Below, one piece after another: positions 7,914-16,145 of a stretch of DNA of 64,000 nt. The notes below the pieces were generated by a model. The model did not search any database. It had not been told where the DNA came from and saw only the letters and a program-made list of their open reading frames with translations. This stretch comes from Arcanobacterium canis. GTDB lineage: Bacteria > Actinomycetota > Actinomycetes > Actinomycetales > Actinomycetaceae. Position 1 is the stretch's first letter. Each line of letters opens with the position of its first letter. A program made the position numbers and the translations under genes. The DNA is taken from NCBI RefSeq assembly GCF_029625435.1, contig NZ_CP121208.1, positions 868,001 through 932,000 on the forward strand, given 5' to 3'.

Positions 7914-7999
7914 GCGCGGGTGGCGGAATAGGTAGACGCGCTAGCTTGAGGTGCTAGTCCACGTATTAGTGGGTGGGGGTTCAAGTCCCCCCTCGCGCA
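7914..7999 (+). tRNA. tRNA-Leu (anticodon GAG)
   Basis: An 86-nt class II tRNA. The acceptor stem is GCGCGGG/CTCGCGC, the anticodon stem CTAGC/GCTAG encloses TTGAGGT (anticodon GAG, reads CUC/CUU), there is a long variable arm, and the T-arm contains GTTCAAG. CCA is not encoded. It is followed by a strong terminator. Confidence 0.96.
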
Positions 8000-8001
8000 C
8001 G

Positions 8002-8037
8002 AATGAGGATCCTGGTCTAATCAGGATCCTCATTTTT
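8002..8037 (+). terminator. intrinsic terminator after tRNA-Leu(GAG)
   Basis: A 13-bp perfect stem (8002-8014 with 8022-8034), 7-nt loop and T-run. Confidence 0.92.
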
Positions 8038-8063
8038 ATATCGCCAATTGCAGGGGAAGCCCG

Positions 8064-8789
8064 ATGTCACGTTTTGCGTTTTTAATTGCGCGGCCGCCAT
8101 CACCGATTGCCGACGACGAACTAGCAGCTGTTCGTCGAATCAGTGGCGCACGTATTACCCCTTATGATCTCGCGGCCGGTGTGCCGGACCTCGAGGCGTT
8201 TGACGCAGTGATGATCTCGGGCTCCCCGTACAACTTCCTGACACAGCCCAAAGAGCCAGTCCAACGCCAGTGCGAAACTCATCTGATGAGTGTCATCGAA
8301 TCACTGATCGCTGAGGATATCCCGACTCTGGGAATCTGCTTCGGTATGCAAAGCCTGGGGCGAGCACAGGGCGCCCTGACCACCACTGCATATCCAGAAA
8401 ATATCAGCGCCGTCACTATTGCTGTAACGAGCGATGGAGAGCAGGATCCCCTTTTTGGCAAGCTTGGCAAGTCTTTTCAGACGTTCACTGGGCATTCCGA
8501 AGCACTCCTACCGCCGTCGTCGGGCCGAAAGCTCAGTCCTGACACCGCTATCTTAGCCACAGGGGAGCACTGCCCAATTCAGGCGTTGCGTATTGGCAAG
8601 AACGTCTACGGCGTCCAATTCCACCCGGAGATTGACGAAGAGTCCCTCATTTTGCGAATTAATACCTACGGCGGCACGTATTATGAAGCTGGTGAAGCCG
8701 AGCGCATCAGCGATGCTACTCGCGGGGTCGATGTCTCAACCAGTGCTTCACTGATCCAACTTTTCACACAGATGTACGGGACGGCCTGA
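8064..8789 (+). CDS. class I glutamine amidotransferase-like protein
   Basis: 241 residues with the class I GATase fold: nucleophile Cys92 in GICFGMQSLG and the catalytic His187/Glu189 in GVQFHPEID. It resembles stand-alone GMP-synthase-type amidotransferase domains, which often act on gamma-glutamyl substrates. The start has GGGGAAG upstream. Its stop codon overlaps the start of the GCS2 ligase gene (shared base 8789), so the two are translationally coupled, which suggests a joint role in gamma-glutamyl compound metabolism. The acceptor or substrate is unknown. Confidence 0.85.
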   Translation: MSRFAFLIARPPSPIADDELAAVRRISGARITPYDLAAGVPDLEAFDAVMISGSPYNFLTQPKEPVQRQCETHLMSVIESLIAEDIPTLGICFGMQSLGRAQGALTTTAYPENISAVTIAVTSDGEQDPLFGKLGKSFQTFTGHSEALLPPSSGRKLSPDTAILATGEHCPIQALRIGKNVYGVQFHPEIDEESLILRINTYGGTYYEAGEAERISDATRGVDVSTSASLIQLFTQMYGTA

Positions 8790-9937
8790 TGGAATTTGCA
8801 CACTCGCCACGCTCCACATTGGGAATCGAATGGGAATTACAGTTTATCGATGCCGATTCCTTCGCACTCCGCCAATGCGCTGATCCTGTCATGACGGCCC
8901 TGCGCGCACTGGATACCGATACGTCCTCGATTCATCGCGAGATGTTGCTCAATACTGTCGAATTTGTCTCCCGCCCTCACCAACAAGTTCGTCACTGTGT
9001 CGAGGATATGTGCGCATCGACGTCGGTACTCGAACCGGTGGTTCACCCGATGCGGGTGCGCTTGGGGACAGCAGGCACGCATCCGTTTGCGAATCCTGCC
9101 AGCCAGATTGTCACTGATTCTGCACGCTATGCCGAGTTAGTCAACCGCACGCAATACTGGGGACGCCAGATGTTGCTTTTCGGAACGCATATTCATGTAG
9201 GCATTGAAGACCGCGCCAAAGTTTGGCCATTGATCCGTGCCCTACTCACCCGCGCTTATCACATTCAGGCGTTGACTTCTGCTTCGCCCATTTGGAACGC
9301 CGAAGTCACCGGATACGCCTCAAACCGCGCAATGTTCTTCCAACAACTTCCCACCGCAGGCATCCCATATCAGTTCGCAACCTGGCATGAGTACGAACAC
9401 TATGTCGATGGAATGGTGACAACTGGTGTCATTGAGCAAGTGAATGAAGTCCGGTGGGATATTCGTCCCTCTCCGGCCAACGGAACTATCGAACTACGAA
9501 TGTGTGATGCAGCCACCAATCGCGCAGAACTCGGCATGGTTGCGGCACTGGCTCAGTGCCTCGTGGAATATTTTTCCCGCCAGTACGACGCCGGCGATGA
9601 ACTGCCGACTCTACCGGACTGGTTTGTGCGGGAGAATAAGTGGCGTGCGTCGCGCTACGGGATGGAAGCGATCCTTATCTCGGATTCTTTAGCAAAAGAA
9701 GAACTCGTTGCGCACGTGCTGGCCCAGATGGTCGCCCAACTCATGCCCATCGCCGTCGAACTGGGATGTGAGCTGGAGCTGGAGTGGGTTGAGCGGATCA
9801 TGACGATTGGCGCACCCTATCAGCGTCAGATGGAAGTATTTACACAAACCGGAAACGGCTTCCGCGAAGCTGTGCGCTACGTCCTGGCTGAATTTGACGC
9901 CGGACATCCGATTGAACCAAAAGATTTCCTCGCATAA
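8789..9937 (+). CDS. glutamate-cysteine ligase-like carboxylate-amine ligase (GCS2/YbdK family)
   Basis: 382 residues of the GCS2 family, which joins glutamate to cysteine or other amines with ATP. Recognisable blocks are TLGIEWELQFID near the N-terminus (metal/ATP site), HREMLLNTVEF, FGTHIHVGI and RWDIRPSPANGTIELR. GCS2 includes true gamma-glutamylcysteine synthetases (actinobacterial EgtA-like) and YbdK proteins of weak activity. No glutathione synthetase or mycothiol gene is in the window. It sits between the amidotransferase and an M20 peptidase in one operon. Confidence 0.87.
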   Translation: MEFAHSPRSTLGIEWELQFIDADSFALRQCADPVMTALRALDTDTSSIHREMLLNTVEFVSRPHQQVRHCVEDMCASTSVLEPVVHPMRVRLGTAGTHPFANPASQIVTDSARYAELVNRTQYWGRQMLLFGTHIHVGIEDRAKVWPLIRALLTRAYHIQALTSASPIWNAEVTGYASNRAMFFQQLPTAGIPYQFATWHEYEHYVDGMVTTGVIEQVNEVRWDIRPSPANGTIELRMCDAATNRAELGMVAALAQCLVEYFSRQYDAGDELPTLPDWFVRENKWRASRYGMEAILISDSLAKEELVAHVLAQMVAQLMPIAVELGCELELEWVERIMTIGAPYQRQMEVFTQTGNGFREAVRYVLAEFDAGHPIEPKDFLA

Positions 9938-9964
9938 TTCGCATAATTAAGGAGAGCAAATAAT

Positions 9965-11302
9965 ATGGAGCTTCGTGGACCGAGTGAAGCACTTGAAATT
10001 GCCCGCAAACTGATCCAATGTGACACCACCAATCACGGCGGGCCAGGTGAGATCGAAACTCCGGCCGCTCTCTACATTATGGACCTCCTTCATGAGGTGG
10101 GTTTGGAACCACAGTGGTTTGAATCAGAACCAGGACGCCCATCCATCGTGGTCCGCATCCCAGGCAAAATTCGCGAGCAAAACGCTGTGGTGATCCACGG
10201 TCACCTAGACGTCGTACCAGCTGTCGCCTCGGATTGGTCCGTTGATCCCTTCGCAGGTGTGATCAAAGACGGATACCTCTGGGGACGTGGGGCTGTCGAT
10301 ATGAAGAATATGGTGGCCATGATGGTCGCTGTTTTGCGCGACATCGCGAGGACCCACTTTGTCCCTGCACGAGACTTGATCTTCTGCTTCTTCGCCGATG
10401 AAGAACGCGGAGGAGGAAAAGGCTCAATTTGGCTAACCAAAAATCACCCCGAACTTTTCGCCGGCGCCACTGACGCGATCTCCGAGGTCGGAGGTTACAA
10501 CACCTACGTCGCCGGGCACCCGGTGTACCTACTACAAACCGCCGAAAAATCTCTGAGCTGGTACCGTCTCACAGCCCGCGGACGTGCAGGTCACGGATCA
10601 CAGGTAAACGATAACAACGCAGTCACCGCGCTCGCGAGTGCGCTTGCACGCGTGGGCAGTGAACAGTGGCCACTGATTCTCACGCCCACCGTCCGCACGT
10701 TGCTTGAAGGCGTCGCGGAGCTGTCCGGCCTACCGTTTTCTCCCGACGATGCTGGCGCACTCGAGCGTCTCGTTGCGCAGCTAGGTCCGGCACAAACCTT
10801 CGTTGGCGCAACGTTGCGCACGGGAGCAAATCCAACCCAAATGGATGCCGGATACCTCGTCAACGTCATTCCATCTGTGGCAACGGGCGGATTGGACGTC
10901 CGTGCGATCCCAGGAACAGAAAATGACGTCAAAGCTCGCATCCGAGAGTTGCTTGAGAATGTTGAAGCTGAATATCTCCACGACGATGACGGAATTGAAG
11001 CACCCTTCGATACTCCTCTTGTTGATGCAATGGTGAACGCTGTTCGCTCACAAGAGCCTGATGCGGTTGTCCTTCCCTACATGCTCTCTGCAGGGAGCGA
11101 TAACAAGACGCTGTCGAAGCTGGGTATTCGCGGCTATGGATTCGCTCCGACGCGCGTCCCTGAAGATTTCGATTTCCCAGCCATGTTCCACGGCGTGGAT
11201 GAAAGGATCCCGGTAGATTCACTCGAATGGGGAACGAAAGTCTTGCATCATTTTGTCGCAAATTTTGGACAGTGTTTTGGCGACTCGGCTCAGGAAGGGT
11301 AG
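9965..11302 (+). CDS. M20-family metallopeptidase (dipeptidase / deacylase)
   Basis: 445 residues with the M20 zinc-ligand and catalytic motifs in order: VIHGHLDVVPA (HxD), GRGAVDMKNMVAM (bridging Asp) and FADEERGGGKGS (catalytic Glu-Glu); the dimerisation domain lies in the middle and a final zinc-ligand His near MFHGVDERIP. These enzymes remove amino-acid or acyl groups from small peptides and amides. AAGGAG precedes the ATG. It lies 27 nt after the GCS2 ligase, so it may hydrolyse a gamma-glutamyl or dipeptide product of that pathway (inference). Confidence 0.88.
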   Translation: MELRGPSEALEIARKLIQCDTTNHGGPGEIETPAALYIMDLLHEVGLEPQWFESEPGRPSIVVRIPGKIREQNAVVIHGHLDVVPAVASDWSVDPFAGVIKDGYLWGRGAVDMKNMVAMMVAVLRDIARTHFVPARDLIFCFFADEERGGGKGSIWLTKNHPELFAGATDAISEVGGYNTYVAGHPVYLLQTAEKSLSWYRLTARGRAGHGSQVNDNNAVTALASALARVGSEQWPLILTPTVRTLLEGVAELSGLPFSPDDAGALERLVAQLGPAQTFVGATLRTGANPTQMDAGYLVNVIPSVATGGLDVRAIPGTENDVKARIRELLENVEAEYLHDDDGIEAPFDTPLVDAMVNAVRSQEPDAVVLPYMLSAGSDNKTLSKLGIRGYGFAPTRVPEDFDFPAMFHGVDERIPVDSLEWGTKVLHHFVANFGQCFGDSAQEG

Positions 11303-11305
11303 GCT
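11277..11305 (+). promoter_or_regulatory. promoter of the Asp-rich protein gene
   Basis: TTGGCG (11277-11282), 17-nt spacer, TAGGCT (11300-11305), then 6 nt to the ATG at 11312. The promoter lies inside the end of the M20 gene and predicts a leaderless mRNA. Confidence 0.7.
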
Positions 11306-11311
11306 CAAGGC

Positions 11312-11638
11312 ATGGCTATTGATCCTCAGACTGCGTTTGATCAACTCCTCGATTCGCTCGAAGAGTTCCACGAGGCTGTCCTGTCGTCGTCCGATCCTGA
11401 TGAACCAGCGATCCTCAACGCGATGAATGCGCTTTCAGACGCCTACACGATCTATGATGATATGCTCTTCCGCCAGTTCGGTGTTGAAGGGCCTTTCGAC
11501 ACGTTCGACGAGGATGACGCCGATTTCGATGATGATTTCGACGACGAGGACGACGATCTCGATGACGATGATTTCGACGATGATGATCTCGACGATGACG
11601 ACGAGGATGATCTCGACGACGAGGAGGACTCGCTTTAG
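11312..11638 (+). CDS. small acidic protein with an Asp-rich tail, function unknown
   Basis: 108 residues. The first 60 form helices with a conserved look (FDQLLDSLEEFHEAVLSS...YTIYDDMLF); the last 45 are almost only Asp and Glu with a few Phe and Leu, ending in SL. Proteins with this head-and-tail layout are found in other actinobacteria, sometimes labelled primosomal protein without evidence. The tail could mimic nucleic acid or bind divalent cations (inference). The gene is leaderless by promoter spacing and overlaps the convergent reductase homologue by 4 nt. Confidence 0.75.
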   Translation: MAIDPQTAFDQLLDSLEEFHEAVLSSSDPDEPAILNAMNALSDAYTIYDDMLFRQFGVEGPFDTFDEDDADFDDDFDDEDDDLDDDDFDDDDLDDDDEDDLDDEEDSL

Positions 11639-12558
11639 CGCGACACCTCGTTGAGGGCATCAACCACTGGACCAGGCAGGGGTGACAGATCCAGAGCAAG
11701 GGCTTGATCGAACTGAGATGCGGTGCGCGCTCCAATGAATACTGCGCCAACCTCGTCACGCCCCAAGCTCCACGCCAGCGAAACATCCGCCGGAGTTCGC
11801 GCAAGGCCATCAGCAGCGCGTGTGACAGCTTCAGTCAATGACCGCTGAGAATCACTCAAGTGGTGTTCAACAGACCACGCCAAGTGACCCGTGGCTGCCC
11901 TCGATGTTGGAGGGATAGTGTGGCGGTACTTCCCGGTGAGTACGCCGCCTGCAAGTGGAGCGTACGCGAACATCGACATTCCGGCGTGCGCCAGGAAGGC
12001 ACTCGCTTCAGCCTCTCGATTCAGTATCGAGTAGCGCGCGCCGAGTGCGACGAGTTCAAAGAGATCATGGTCGGTGACATATTGTGCAGCGGTGGCCGCA
12101 AGCCACGTGGGAAAGTTTGCCAGCCCGATGTAGAGTGCGTCGCCCCAGCGGACAAGATCGGCAGCTGCTTGCATTGTTTCTTCGATCGGCGTGAGCGGAT
12201 CAGGAGCGGCGATCATCACGACGTCAGCGTACGTCGTGCCCATACGCCTGAGTGATTGGCGCACTGATTGGATGAGCGCACGGCGGCCAGTATTGACTCC
12301 CTCCGCTGTGATGCCCGCATGTACAATCAGAGCAAGCTCATCGCGTGGTGCCCCAGAGGAGAGAATGTCACCCATGACATCGAGACCCGCACCGTCACAA
12401 TATGCAGGGGAGAGATCGACGGCGTTGCCACCGGCGTCCAGCAATGAACGAATTTGTGCTTGGGCATCCTCACTTTCGGTGTCACGCCCCCACGTGAGGG
12501 TGCCCAGTCCGAGTTCTCCGATCTCTAGGCCGCTACGGCCAACGCGTTTGTTCTTCAC
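11635..12558 (-). CDS. aldo/keto reductase family protein lacking the catalytic Lys and His
   Basis: 307 residues of the AKR TIM-barrel family (RVGRSGLEIGELGLGTLTWG at the N-terminus; cofactor-binding end FIGARTASQFDQAL). In the AKR tetrad, Asp48 and Tyr53 are present (VDLSPAY), but the usual Lys (ATKAG) is His80 (IVHAG) and the usual His (LH.PD) is Ala117 (IAAPD). It may be a NADPH-binding pseudoenzyme or use other chemistry. The GTG start at 12558 is chosen over 12648 because it matches the family N-terminus and lies 8 nt after TAGGCT. Divergent from uppP. Confidence 0.85.
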   Translation of the reverse strand: MKNKRVGRSGLEIGELGLGTLTWGRDTESEDAQAQIRSLLDAGGNAVDLSPAYCDGAGLDVMGDILSSGAPRDELALIVHAGITAEGVNTGRRALIQSVRQSLRRMGTTYADVVMIAAPDPLTPIEETMQAAADLVRWGDALYIGLANFPTWLAATAAQYVTDHDLFELVALGARYSILNREAEASAFLAHAGMSMFAYAPLAGGVLTGKYRHTIPPTSRAATGHLAWSVEHHLSDSQRSLTEAVTRAADGLARTPADVSLAWSLGRDEVGAVFIGARTASQFDQALALDLSPLPGPVVDALNEVSR

Positions 12559-12609
12559 ACCACATAAGCCTAGTCGATTCTTGCCCGACGGCGGGGGTAC
12601 TGTAACCGC

Positions 12610-13458
12610 ATGGGTATTTTTGAAGCGATTATTCTCGGTATTGTCCAAGGGCTGACCGAGTTTCTCCCAATTTCATCGTCCGCGCATCTTCGCATCGTCG
12701 GCGAACTTTTCCCGTCTCTTGGCGGCGATCCGGGAGTTACTTTCACTGCGGTCACGCAAATCGGTACTGAGGCTGCTGTTGTGCTGTACTTTTGGAAGGA
12801 CATCGCACGAATTATTTCGAAGTGGTTCCGATCGCTTCCTTTCGGAGATTCGAAAAATCGTCTTTCCACGTCGGATCCGGATGTGAGAATGGGATGGATC
12901 GTCATTATCGGCACATTGCCTATTGTGGTTCTCGGCCTCTTACTTGAAAAGTGGATTGACACAACGTTCCGTAATTTGTATATCACTGCGCTCATGCTTG
13001 CGCTCTTTGCAGTTTTCCTCGGGCTTGCAGATAAACTCGGACGGCGTGCAATTGCCCTGGACCAAATGAGCCTTCGCGACGGCATTATTTTGGGTTTTGC
13101 ACAATCGATGGCGTTAATTCCTGGGGTATCACGTTCTGGCGGAACGATTACCGTGGGACTCGTCTTGGGCTATACGCGTGAGGCGGCAGCGAAAATTTCG
13201 TTTTTGCTTGCGGTGCCTGCTGTCCTGGGATCAGGATTTTATCGTTTGATTTCTGATAAGGGGACAAGCCCTGTCAACGTTGGAGCGATACCGACTCTCG
13301 TCGCCACCGTGGTCGCCTTCGTCGTCGGCTACGCGGTGATTGTCTGGTTCTTGAAGCTCATCCAGACGAAGTCCTACGCAGGTTTCGTTGCCTATCGACT
13401 TCTCCTTGCCTGCCTCGTTGTCGTTCTTCTTGCTGCCGGCACTATTAATATGATCTGA
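12610..13458 (+). CDS. uppP: undecaprenyl-diphosphatase
   Basis: 282-residue polytopic membrane protein (BacA/UppP) that dephosphorylates undecaprenyl pyrophosphate to recycle the lipid carrier for peptidoglycan and other wall polymers; overexpression gives bacitracin resistance in other species. It has the N-terminal EAIILGIVQGLTEFLPISSS motif (catalytic Glu region) and the PGVSRSGGTI motif with the essential Arg. TACTGT (12598-12603) lies 6 nt before the ATG, so it is probably leaderless; only 51 bp separate it from the divergent AKR start. Confidence 0.96.
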   Translation: MGIFEAIILGIVQGLTEFLPISSSAHLRIVGELFPSLGGDPGVTFTAVTQIGTEAAVVLYFWKDIARIISKWFRSLPFGDSKNRLSTSDPDVRMGWIVIIGTLPIVVLGLLLEKWIDTTFRNLYITALMLALFAVFLGLADKLGRRAIALDQMSLRDGIILGFAQSMALIPGVSRSGGTITVGLVLGYTREAAAKISFLLAVPAVLGSGFYRLISDKGTSPVNVGAIPTLVATVVAFVVGYAVIVWFLKLIQTKSYAGFVAYRLLLACLVVVLLAAGTINMI

Positions 13459-13464
13459 GCGCTG

Positions 13465-14145
13465 ATGTTTCCTCAAGCATTTTTATTTGATATGGATGGC
13501 ACTCTTACTGATTCCGAGAAACTTTGGTTTTATGCGGAAGTCGAGGTGCTCTCGCGTTTTGGAATTCCCTGGGTTGAAGGCGATCAATACGACGTCGTCG
13601 GTATGTCCTTGACAAACGCTGGGAAGTATTTTGTTGAAAAGTTTGGTTTCCATCACACACCGGAGGAGTTTGGCCATATGATCCTCGATGCTGTGGTCGA
13701 AATTGGCTCTCGTGAGGGGCTCGAATGGCGTGAGGGGGCGAAAGAGTTTCTCGCGGCTACTCAGGAATGGGGAGTACCGATTGCACTCGTCACTTCGTCA
13801 TATCGCAAGTTCACCCAGCTCACACTCGATTCTCTTCCCGATGGAACGTTTGATGCCGTCGTGACTGGAGATATGATCTCTCACGGCAAGCCCGACCCCG
13901 AGCCGTATCTCATGGCTGCCAACATGCTCGGTGTCGAGCCGCGAGAATGTATGGCCTTCGAAGATTCGGTTCCTGGAGTGACCTCCGCTCACTCCTCCGG
14001 GGCACTTACTGTAGGTATTCCTTTCGGTGTGGACATTCCACAACTTCCAGGAATGGTGATCGTTCGTTCGCTCGCTGAACTTGATCGTGATCGTATCAGC
14101 TCTCTTTTCCAGGAATGGGTTGCTGGGCAGTTAGGAGCTGCGTAA
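13465..14145 (+). CDS. HAD-superfamily hydrolase (phosphatase-like)
   Basis: 226 residues, subfamily IA. Motif I FDMDGTLTDSE carries the nucleophile Asp, motif II is VTSSYR, motif III Lys in GKPDPEPYL, and motif IV AFEDSVPGV. A helical cap follows motif I. Likely a small-molecule or sugar phosphatase. It starts 6 nt after the uppP stop, so it is probably in the same transcript. Its 3' end overlaps the convergent RecB-like gene by 50 nt. Confidence 0.88.
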   Translation: MFPQAFLFDMDGTLTDSEKLWFYAEVEVLSRFGIPWVEGDQYDVVGMSLTNAGKYFVEKFGFHHTPEEFGHMILDAVVEIGSREGLEWREGAKEFLAATQEWGVPIALVTSSYRKFTQLTLDSLPDGTFDAVVTGDMISHGKPDPEPYLMAANMLGVEPRECMAFEDSVPGVTSAHSSGALTVGIPFGVDIPQLPGMVIVRSLAELDRDRISSLFQEWVAGQLGAA

Positions 14146-14932
14146 TCCCCTCCGCGCTTATCTCAGGTGCCGAACCTCCGTATGCTGGGCAGATCTCTTT
14201 GAAGTGACACCAGTTGCACAGAGGGCCTGTTCGAGGCTCAAAGCCTGTCTCGATCGCCCCGCGGATTCCTGACCAGATCGATTCGATTTCGGCCGTCGTT
14301 GAGTCAACGTCGGCTGGAACCGGATCGTACGTCAGGGTCCGTCCATCCTTGAGATAGAGGAGCTGAGTGCGGGCGGGCAGAACATTTCGCGAATAGAACA
14401 GTGCCGTGGCATAGAACCTCATTTGGAAAAGTGCGCCGTCTTGGTACCGAGGCGCAGGAGATTTGCCAGTCTTGTAGTCGATCACTCGAAGTTGTCCAGT
14501 GGGAGAACGATCAAGGCGGTCAATAATTCCTCGGATGGCCAATCCCGAAGGAAGTGTGGCATTGATGAATTGTTCGCGTCCAGCTGGCTCAAGATAACTG
14601 GGATTTTCGAGTGAAAAATACTGCGTAATGAGGGGGCGCGCTGATTCGAGCCACTGCGTGCGCTCGCTCTCGGTCGAAAACAACTGGGCATCCTGTGGTG
14701 ACTTCTCAATGTGACGCTCCCACATGGGGTAGAGGAGTCCCTGTGCCGTGGAATCATCTCGAGCCGCTGGCGGAAAATCAAAAAGACGTTCGAGAACTGA
14801 ATGAACAATCGTTCCACGCAACGCCGCCATCGACGGAGGTTCAGGCAGCTTGTCGATGACTCGAAACCGGAATTTGAGGGGACAAGTTTTAAAATCGGAT
14901 GCTCGCGATGGCGAGAGGGCGGCGTGTCTCAT
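14096..14932 (-). CDS. RecB-like PD-(D/E)XK nuclease
   Basis: 278 residues matching the PDDEXK_1 domain: LSPSRASDFKTCPLKFRFR at the N-terminus, the GTIVHSVLE helix, the catalytic LRVIDYKTG, and a C-terminal Cys cluster (PLCNWCHFKEICP) that with the early Cys likely holds a 4Fe-4S cluster, as in AddB/Cas4-type nucleases. In actinobacteria this stand-alone gene usually lies next to trmI and the pupylation genes, as here. TAGCGT (14939-14944) is 6 nt before the ATG on the minus strand, indicating a leaderless mRNA. Confidence 0.87.
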   Translation of the reverse strand: MRHAALSPSRASDFKTCPLKFRFRVIDKLPEPPSMAALRGTIVHSVLERLFDFPPAARDDSTAQGLLYPMWERHIEKSPQDAQLFSTESERTQWLESARPLITQYFSLENPSYLEPAGREQFINATLPSGLAIRGIIDRLDRSPTGQLRVIDYKTGKSPAPRYQDGALFQMRFYATALFYSRNVLPARTQLLYLKDGRTLTYDPVPADVDSTTAEIESIWSGIRGAIETGFEPRTGPLCNWCHFKEICPAYGGSAPEISAEGITQLLTAQQPIPGKES

Positions 14933-15035
14933 ATGTCCACGCTACTACGATTTGTTGGACAACCTGAGGGAGAATCCACAGTGGCCCTGAACACGCTCAA
15001 TCCCGCGCAGCCACTGTTCCCAGTAGACTATGAAC

Positions 15036-16145
15036 GTGAATAATTACCCTCATCCTCTTGGTCCTGCCCGTCGTCGTGGCCCTTTTCGCGCTGGTGAGCG
15101 CGTTCAGCTCACTGATGTCAAAGGAAAGAAATACACCGTGACCTTGATGACTGGTGGTTATTTCCAGTCACAGCGTGGTTCTTTCCACCATGACGACCTG
15201 ATCGGCAAAGATGAAGGAACGGTCTTCGATGCTCAAGGCTACCAGCTCATGGCATTGCGTCCGCTGGTAAGTGATTACGTTTTATCGATGCCGCGCGGCG
15301 CTGCCGTGATCTATCCAAAAGACTCCGCACAGATCATTTCGATGGCGGATATTTTTCCTGGAGCACATGTCGTTGAAGCTGGTGTGGGTTCGGGTGCCCT
15401 CTCACTTTCGCTGCTTAGTGCAATCGGATCACAAGGACATTTGACTTCGGTTGAACGCCGAGAAGATTTTGCCGAGATTGCCATTGCGAATGTTGAATCA
15501 TGGTACGGGCCGGAGCTTCCCTCGTGGGATGTTCTCATCGGATCCGTTTCAGATCACCTGGAATCGGTCACCGGCGTTGACGCTGTCCTTCTTGACATGC
15601 TTGCACCGTGGGAAAACATTGATTCTGCAGCACACGCTTTGCGCCCCGGCGGGGTGATCTTGGCTTACGTGGCGACGACGACGCAGATGTCCCGTTTTGT
15701 CGAGACCTTGCGGCAGAGCCGTTGCTTTACTGAACCGGAAGCATGTGAAACCCTTCAGCGAACCTGGCATTTGAACGGACTCGCTGTGCGCCCAGACCAT
15801 CGCATGGTGGCTCATACCGGATTCTTAATTGTTGCCCGTCGCCTTGCTCCAGGATCGACTCCTCTGGAGAAGAAGATGCGCCCTGCGCCTGGTGCACATA
15901 ACGAATCTCTGCAGTGGAATGAAGACGATTTCGAACAGCGCACGATTTCTGAGAAGAAACTGCGCAAGGTGCGCCGTGATATCGCTCGTCGAGCAGACAT
16001 CGAGGCCAGCGGAACCGCGCAGGCTGGGCCAGCACAGGCAGCGATGGATAAGAAAATCGCGGCTGAGGGTCAAGCAAAAGCTCTTGCAAATCTCGATCAC
16101 ATTCGCGCGCGTCGAATTGCTCGGAAAGAAGCACATGATGAATGA
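15036..16145 (+). CDS. trmI: tRNA (adenine-58-N1)-methyltransferase
   Basis: 369 residues; SAM-dependent enzyme making m1A58 in the tRNA T-loop. The N-terminal beta domain contains RRGPFRAGERVQL; the Rossmann core has VVEAGVGSGALSLSLL (SAM motif I) and AVLLDMLAPWE (motif IV). A charged helical extension follows residue about 290. I use the GTG at 15036 because the -10 box TAGACT (15024-15029) ends exactly 6 nt upstream; the in-frame ATG at 15030 would abut the -10 box. First gene of the pupylation operon. Confidence 0.92.
   Translation: MNNYPHPLGPARRRGPFRAGERVQLTDVKGKKYTVTLMTGGYFQSQRGSFHHDDLIGKDEGTVFDAQGYQLMALRPLVSDYVLSMPRGAAVIYPKDSAQIISMADIFPGAHVVEAGVGSGALSLSLLSAIGSQGHLTSVERREDFAEIAIANVESWYGPELPSWDVLIGSVSDHLESVTGVDAVLLDMLAPWENIDSAAHALRPGGVILAYVATTTQMSRFVETLRQSRCFTEPEACETLQRTWHLNGLAVRPDHRMVAHTGFLIVARRLAPGSTPLEKKMRPAPGAHNESLQWNEDDFEQRTISEKKLRKVRRDIARRADIEASGTAQAGPAQAAMDKKIAAEGQAKALANLDHIRARRIARKEAHDE

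Noticed and set aside
7757-7957. 66-codon plus-strand ORF
   Set aside because: It runs into tRNA-Leu(GAG) and has no protein-like features.
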